Assembly: GCA_003864495.1 (NCBI GenBank)
Contig: ML133383.1
Coordinates: 5,192,880-5,256,879 of the forward strand
Source: Nemopilema nomurai
Lineage: Eukaryota > Cnidaria > Scyphozoa > Rhizostomeae > Rhizostomatidae
Length of the DNA: 64,000 nucleotides
Direction of reading: 5' to 3'
Positions 58,501-64,000 of the stretch are shown piece by piece. A program made the position numbers and the translations under genes. The stretch's first letter is position 1; every line of letters starts with the position of its first letter. The notes under the pieces were generated by a model that was given only the letters and a program-made list of their open reading frames with translations, was not told the DNA's origin and did not search any database.

Positions 58501-61500
58501 ATTTAGGACAATACACTGCACATTCAAAGCAATATTCTGAATTGCCCACAAAAATGGTCGATGTTTCACCAGAAAAGCAGAACCAAGAAAGGCAACACTC
58601 ACCGACAACTCCTTCCGCAGTTTGTCGAGATCTTCCTTGGCAGCCCTGATCTTCCGCCGCCTGTTCAGCTTGACCGGAGATGCTCTGGCGTTGGAAATGC
58701 CCACCCTACGACCGTCTAGCTGCTGGGTGAGGTTGTCCACCTTTGCCATGGCGAAGTCCAGCTCCTTCTGCTTTGCCTTGAAGATTTCCTGCACCCTTTC
58801 CAGTTCGTGAGCTGGTTGGTAATGAGAGAAAGGCTGTTTAGCTCTACGCCAGTGTACACTACCGTGACTACATATGCCCTGCAGGAGAGACCATTCCTCT
58901 GACGAACAAAGCACTGCAGTATGACAAAGGATCAATTCCACTCACTAGCCTTTTTATTGTCAAGGAGAGTACCTTACAAGGTAGGAGAAGCAACTGATAA
59001 CCAAATGAGAGCTTTTGCGTGGCTTTTTGTTACCTTACTTGGCTTATAGTCAGACATAAGACAAACCAACTGGCACTGATTCAAAGAGGGTGGATGATAC
59101 CACCCAGAATATTCGTTGTGCAGCAGTCAAGACAAGTCAGTTCTCAAAACCCTTTTGAAACACTGCAAAGTACTAGCTGCATTAACTCTTTCTTGCTTAA
59201 CACAACTCGAATCTCTTTTTACACGAAAGGATTCGACAAGTCAAAGCTGACTATGAATGCAGCGCGAGCATTCTACGGAAACACCTTGGAGCAACATGCA
59301 TTAGGCCAGGACTGCCACCCTAATCTCTCACTCGCCTATTGATCTGAACTCGGGCTCGTTACGCATTACCAACCTAATTCGATATTGTCGAACTTCTGAG
59401 TGTCCACTTCATCCTTGGCTGTCTTCACCATCTTCAGGCGTAAGATTTGGTTCTGGTAAGCTTCCCTCAGCTTCGCAGCGTACGCATCGTTTGGATTCGG
59501 CTTCGGCGACCCCCCAACCATTTTCTTCCCAGAATGCATCTCCTTCAAGCGCTGTTGCTTTTCGATGTGTGCTTGTTGGTTTTTAAGAATTTGCTGCCGC
59601 TGCTTCTCTGCCATCCTTTGTAGTTGCTGAAGAGTCATTTGGGTCTGGAAGGGCTTCACCTAGGACAGACGCGGTATTGCCAGCTGAATGCAGAGAAATA
59701 TCATGAACGCCGTTTGCAGAACAAACCATTAATTGCGCAATATTTCCTTTTATACTGCTTTCGATAACGAACAGCCTTGCATAAGCTGCAGGGGCATTCA
59801 ATGTTTTGCGCTAGACAGAATAGCTTGCGCCTATGACTACAAGCTGCTCAAATGCTAAGGAAATATTTGAGAAAGGAGGACGTATTTAGTTAGTGCTACA
59901 TGCCTTACTAGAGCTTGATACGTGGAGTCATTTGGATTCTTTTCATGTTTTGTATTCGCTAGTAGTTGCAGACTGACAAATCTCTTGTGGGAAGCTGTGT
60001 GATTTTTAAATGTGCTCTTATTTGAAACGAAACCCTTTTCAGCAATTGTCTTCTCCATTAGAATAAAACATGAAAAATACACTGAGAATGCTCAGCTTCA
60101 GGTTTTGCCTTCAATACAGTTTCATTTCAATTTGACACAAAGACTATATGACCATAACAAAGCCAGTGTGATGTGGCAAGATTAAGTATAATTCACACAG
60201 AAAAAGGTTAAAGGTTAACCCCTTTAACTTGTTTGAACTAGGTTTCAAGATAAGCACTACAAAAAATTTAAGATGATTCAATTTGTAATCATTAACAAAA
60301 TAAGTTTCCTTTCCTTAAACCTTATAACAAACAGAAGTACCACATCTTCTTACTGGTTGAATTTATGTGAAACAAGAATCTATAATTGTAAATAGACAAT
60401 GTTCACATGGAAAACTAGCTTAGTTCAATGCTGAAAAGCAGTTGATCCGCTGGGTTTCATTCATTAAGCCTTTGTTAAGAAAGAGGTCAGCAAAAGCAAT
60501 CTGCAGACCATAAATAGAGAAAACTTTTTGTTGCAGACAGATAGGAAACCACTGAGATTAAACACATTAATGTGCTGTTCAGTTACTTTCACCTGACTTT
60601 CCCTGATAACAAGATGATCACAAGTTGTTGTTTTCCTTTGGTAGGAAAACCACTGGGCATATGATTATTGAAAGCATTAACAGAAAATCTGTGCAAATGC
60701 TTAAAATGATCCAAGCAGAAAAACCAGAGTTTGTCCAAAGCTGTATACCATTCATTGGTGGTGGTTTTGGTTTAACAAGTGTTTGATCGTTATGAGAATA
60801 AATGGTCATTATAGGTGGGTGTCAGGATTTACATACAACATCATGCTGTTCCTGAGAACGCCAAATGCAGATGTGGTCTTTTGGACAACCCCCTATTGCA
60901 ATGGCTAATATTTTGACACATACATCATGTCATGCTACTATTGTAACAGATACATTTATAACTACACAAAAAATGATTCATTCACTCTGTGTCTCATTGT
61001 GTAATGCCCTGAATCATAGAGCCCTGTATCAGAAAATCTTGTGGTTTTGGCAAAGATGCTAATAGAAATATTTGACACCTAAGATAATGTTGGACCTGAC
61101 CAATCAAAGGGCTCTGTAATGAAAATGTTTAGTTAAAAATGTTTGACTAAAATCTTCCAGCATTGGTATTTTCTTCCTGGGAAAAGCAAAGCAAAACCTA
61201 GAGAGTTTATGTTTGCCCCCTCAATGGTATTGTGCATGGCATACAGCTTAATTCCTAGCTGAAATCACTGACCATTTGCATTAGGTCAAGCACTTGCTTA
61301 TGACTAGACACCACTTTATAGTGGCTTTAGTGACACACGGAACTATGTAAAAACTTCCTGCTATAAGAAACGCAACTGAACTTACACTGTCAAATTAACA
61401 TTGTAAGTTACAAAAACTTATGAAACATACAAGTAATGAAAATAATGATTGAAGTTCTTACTTTCCCGGTTGGTGCCATTGTGCTTTCTTCCATTGAATC

Positions 61501-61512
61501 TAATGGTTTCAT
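55022..61512 (-). CDS. PPP1R13B/TP53BP2-like: ASPP-family protein (PPP1R13B/TP53BP2-like), seven coding exons, ~957 aa
   Basis: ASPP proteins bind PP1, p53-family factors and Ras/Hippo and junction partners through C-terminal ankyrin repeats and SH3. Minus-strand exons: 61512-61462 ([17 protein letters not shown]), 59659-59374, 58811-58603, 58016-56089, 55896-55730, 55561-55359, and 55051-55022 ([12 protein letters not shown]). All phases are consistent. Order: N-terminal coiled coil ([38 protein letters not shown]), long disordered region, Pro-rich stretch, ankyrin repeats, SH3. An in-frame TGA lies upstream of the first ATG and no ubiquitin-like N-terminus is seen, so this may be a short-N form or lack upstream exons. 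An acceptor-like site at 61566-61567 suggests a 5' UTR exon further up. Introns 59660-61461 and 58017-58602 contain no other gene. Confidence 0.92.
55730..56330 (-). other. PPP1R13B/TP53BP2-like: Ankyrin repeat region of the ASPP gene
   Basis: The 3' end of exon 58016-56089 and exon 55896-55730 encode [48 protein letters not shown] joined to [20 protein letters not shown], and [16 protein letters not shown]. This follows ASPP1/2/iASPP closely. The intron splits the Trp codon of NNGW|TPLHCA. The PP1-docking RVxF position reads RIQL here. Confidence 0.92.
56860..56975 (-). other. PPP1R13B/TP53BP2-like: Proline-rich region of the ASPP gene
   Basis: The segment encodes [20 protein letters not shown] followed by [16 protein letters not shown], several PxxP SH3-ligand cores with flanking basic residues. 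The vertebrate counterpart lies in the same position, before the ankyrin repeats. Confidence 0.85.
58018..58105. repeat. 22-bp direct repeat, about 4 copies, next to an ASPP splice acceptor
   Basis: A unit containing gcctcgcatgtcaaaacta repeats about four times immediately on the intronic side of the acceptor that opens ASPP exon 58016-56089. It therefore occupies the branch-point zone of that intron. Confidence 0.88.
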
Positions 61513-61567
61513 TGCCAGGGGCACATATATGGTGTGCCAATGTGGAAGTCCGCTATATCAAGTACCT

Positions 61568-62952
61568 AGAAATAGACATTCATTCATTCATTCATTATAA
61601 TGGGAAATTTTATAATGGCAAATGAAACCTTTACAGGGAAGAAAAACTGAAGTTTGATAAAACAGAACTAAGGTACTTGACCTCTCTGACATTCCTCTTC
61701 AAATACAATCTTCAAATTGACTTAACACCTTGAGTAAGATTGGGGCTTGGCCACAAGATGGAATAGAATGACAATTATTTTACAGGTCATAAAGCTTTTA
61801 TCGTAATGTAAACAGCACTAAATGTGGTATATTTGGACAGGTATCATCATGCTGCCCTTAAAATGAGCCCAACAGCTTTAAAAGGGACATGGTTTTCACA
61901 CACCCAAAAATTTTGAAAGCCAGTAATTCTGGACAGCTTAGGGAAGAGACATAAATTTTGCAAAAAACATACAACTAAATAGACATATATATATATATAT
62001 ATATGTAATGAGTTCTATTCAGATCTGAGAACTTAAGATTTTTGTGATGAGATTCAACTAGATATATCAAGTCTTAAACTCAAAAAGCAATGGCCGAAAG
62101 TACAACTGAACTTTTATATTAAATATAGAGTATATATATTAAAGTATATATTAACTTAAAGGCAATAAATATATACTGGATGATACAACATTTGATAGCA
62201 CATAAGGTATTTGAATTGATTATCAGATTAAACCTGAAACTATTTGCCATAAAAACTTGACATTATAACTCAGTATGAACTTTAGAGTACTTCCTTTTTT
62301 ATATACCTATCACATAACAGAAATGTTGCATTGTGTTTTGGGGGTAATGAAGAATAAATTGTTTTCAAATGCAGAGCCAAGTCTGTCCTTTTCACTTTAC
62401 TTTGATAATTATAAAACATTCTTTTTTCAAGATACTTGCACTTTCTTAAAAAATGAAATGGCATCTTGTGGGAAGAACAATTGAATATTGAGTCTCGCCT
62501 GTTGGCTTAGCTAAATAATGACCTGACCTGCTGCAACCAAAGATTTCGTGGAGCAGGCACGTACAGGAGGTGGTTTCATTTTACTGTCGTGAACTTTTTA
62601 CATTCGAAGGGTTTATATTTGCTACGAAAGAAGTCTCACAAGCTTTCTGATTTTCCATCTCAACAGAACTCCAAGTAAACAGCGCATAGGATTAAGCCGG
62701 TCAAGACATTAATCTTTCCCGTCGAACGATGAAGGGGACTAAGGCCTCACTAAAAGTACCTAATGCGCTTTCGGTGAAAGTGCCCGAACACAACAGGCAA
62801 AGGACGATCAATATTTTTTGCAAGATCGTCTATCATATTGACAAACAAATCATTTTAGAAAAAGGGTGATACGGCTTGCTTGCATCCCGAATTTGATACA
62901 TATTGAAATACAGTTCCTTCGAGCAGGCCTAAAAAGTGGGAGACAAACAAAC
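61568..62952. other. ASPP upstream region
   Basis: Likely promoter and 5' UTR territory for the minus-strand ASPP gene. An AT dinucleotide run lies at about 61984-62004, and a short catt repeat at about 61580-61595. No coding sequence is supported. Confidence 0.5.
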
Positions 62953-62996
62953 ATGGCTGACAATAAATGTAAACTCGTCATTTACCTGCAGCTCAA
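62953..62996 (+). CDS. Candidate first coding exon of a divergent gene (weak)
   Basis: ATGGCT at 62953 has a good initiation context (aaacATGGc) and opens MADNKCKLVIYLQLN, which stops at a good donor (aat|gtaggt) at 62996/62997. No downstream exon is found before the window ends at 64000, so this could be the start of a gene with a long first intron, divergent from ASPP, or chance. Confidence 0.2.
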
Positions 62997-64000
62997 TGTA
63001 GGTTCTCGTCTTTCACTCACCAACTGCAGCAAAATTACTGATTTAGTCTAGGAACAACTTTGAAATACAAAATCGAGTCCTGTTCGTTCTCTCCACTACA
63101 TTATGAGCAAGGAATGTTGCCAGAATGCGACAGATCACAAAAGAGTCGTGAAAGCTTTGACGACGCTGTACTCGGACGGGGGTTGCGTTCTTGGCCGACT
63201 GTGCTAAGCCAACCATAGTATTTCCGCCTTCCAAAATTAAACTTTTCTCGCAAACCCTGTTCAATTAAACCTCTTTCCTTGAAATATAAAATTCATGCCA
63301 AAAGGAGTATTATGGAATTTTGACCAAATCAGGGTCAAGTCGAACACAATAGGACAGTTGTAGTAGGCAGAACGCATTAGATGTTTAAGCATTCAGGACT
63401 TCCCCTACATGCAGAAATGCAAGCAGAAATGCAAGCATGCAATCCATACAAAAGAAGTTGAAAGGTCGAAGAATGCGAAGATTCTGCAATTGAATGAATT
63501 TCAGGTATGTTGGAGGGGAACAAATAAATGTGGCGGACCCCGATTAGGTGGAACGGGGTCAGGATGACGACAGATCACGTCCCTAACTCCTCGGCTTACA
63601 TCACACCACAAGAATGCAAAGTGCGACTGTGCCAAATCGTTTGCGATAGAGGGCCAGTTCTCAACCACGTCATCGGTGTGTCGCAATTTGCTTGCATGTC
63701 GCTCTCGCCATGTTTCTCTAAAAATAGCACGTGGGCATTTTCCGGCCAGTGTTTAAGGACAAGAGACAAATTTAAACGGATGTTACACCTTTTTGGAGCA
63801 TAAAATGCCGAGAAGCTGTTGGTTTTTTGGCACATTTGTCAATGACAACACAGCAACAGGATGCTGTGGCACAAAATGTGCAAGGCATTACCGCGTCGAA
63901 ACAAACGCGACACCAATTCGCCCAGCGAGACATCCCATCATCTTGTCGGGGAGAAGTTCTTTGACCGTGGTGTTCGTATTTAATAAATTGCAAAATGACG
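62997..64000. other. Right-hand flank, no supported gene
   Basis: ORFs at 63501-63993 on both strands overlap one another and show no family motif. Nothing else is recognised. Confidence 0.5.

Overview
This window is eukaryotic. It holds intron-rich, GT-AG spliced metazoan genes, long non-coding stretches, many tandem repeats and decayed retroelements. Gene families, intron density, base composition (about 40% GC by eye) and the mobile elements fit a marine invertebrate. An anthozoan cnidarian (coral or sea anemone) is my best guess; no rRNA or mitochondrial marker proves it.

Layout: (1) about 47-13700, plus strand: a SIPA1L (SPAR-type RapGAP, PDZ, C-terminal coiled coil) gene of about 20 coding exons. 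Its introns are packed with minisatellites, one of which repeats a splice donor five times. (2) 16066-16572, plus: a small two-exon unrecognised gene with an X-box-like site just upstream. (3) 18078-19451: about 28 copies of a ~50-bp G-run satellite. (4) 20193-31287, plus: NME8/TXNDC3 (thioredoxin plus three NDP-kinase domains plus an acidic tail), 19 coding exons, with an X-box-like motif 127 bp before the ATG. (5) 31700-39450: a graveyard of mobile or multicopy sequence. It contains two old reverse-transcriptase scraps, a frameshifted non-LTR element with a restriction-like endonuclease, and a decayed copy of a widespread uncharacterised invertebrate multicopy gene. (6) 40764-41635, minus: a two-exon gene for a ~122-aa protein with a C-terminal membrane anchor. 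(7) 42548-47338: two LINE scraps, a 24-bp minisatellite, one isolated FERM/PTB-like exon candidate and a complete hAT-type MITE with a perfect 8-bp target duplication. (8) 47621-49873, plus: guanylate kinase, seven exons. (9) 49874-54400: nothing recognisable. (10) 55022-61512, minus: an ASPP-family gene (coiled coil, proline-rich region, ankyrin repeats, SH3), seven coding exons. (11) 61568-64000: upstream sequence of ASPP with one weak candidate first exon on the opposite strand.

The genes are independent eukaryotic transcription units, not an operon. A loose theme is possible: NME8 is a ciliary outer-dynein-arm protein family, and both it and the small gene upstream carry RFX-type X-box-like sites. 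Exon coordinates were derived by hand from splice consensus, reading phase and recalled family sequence, so individual boundaries may be off by a few bases.
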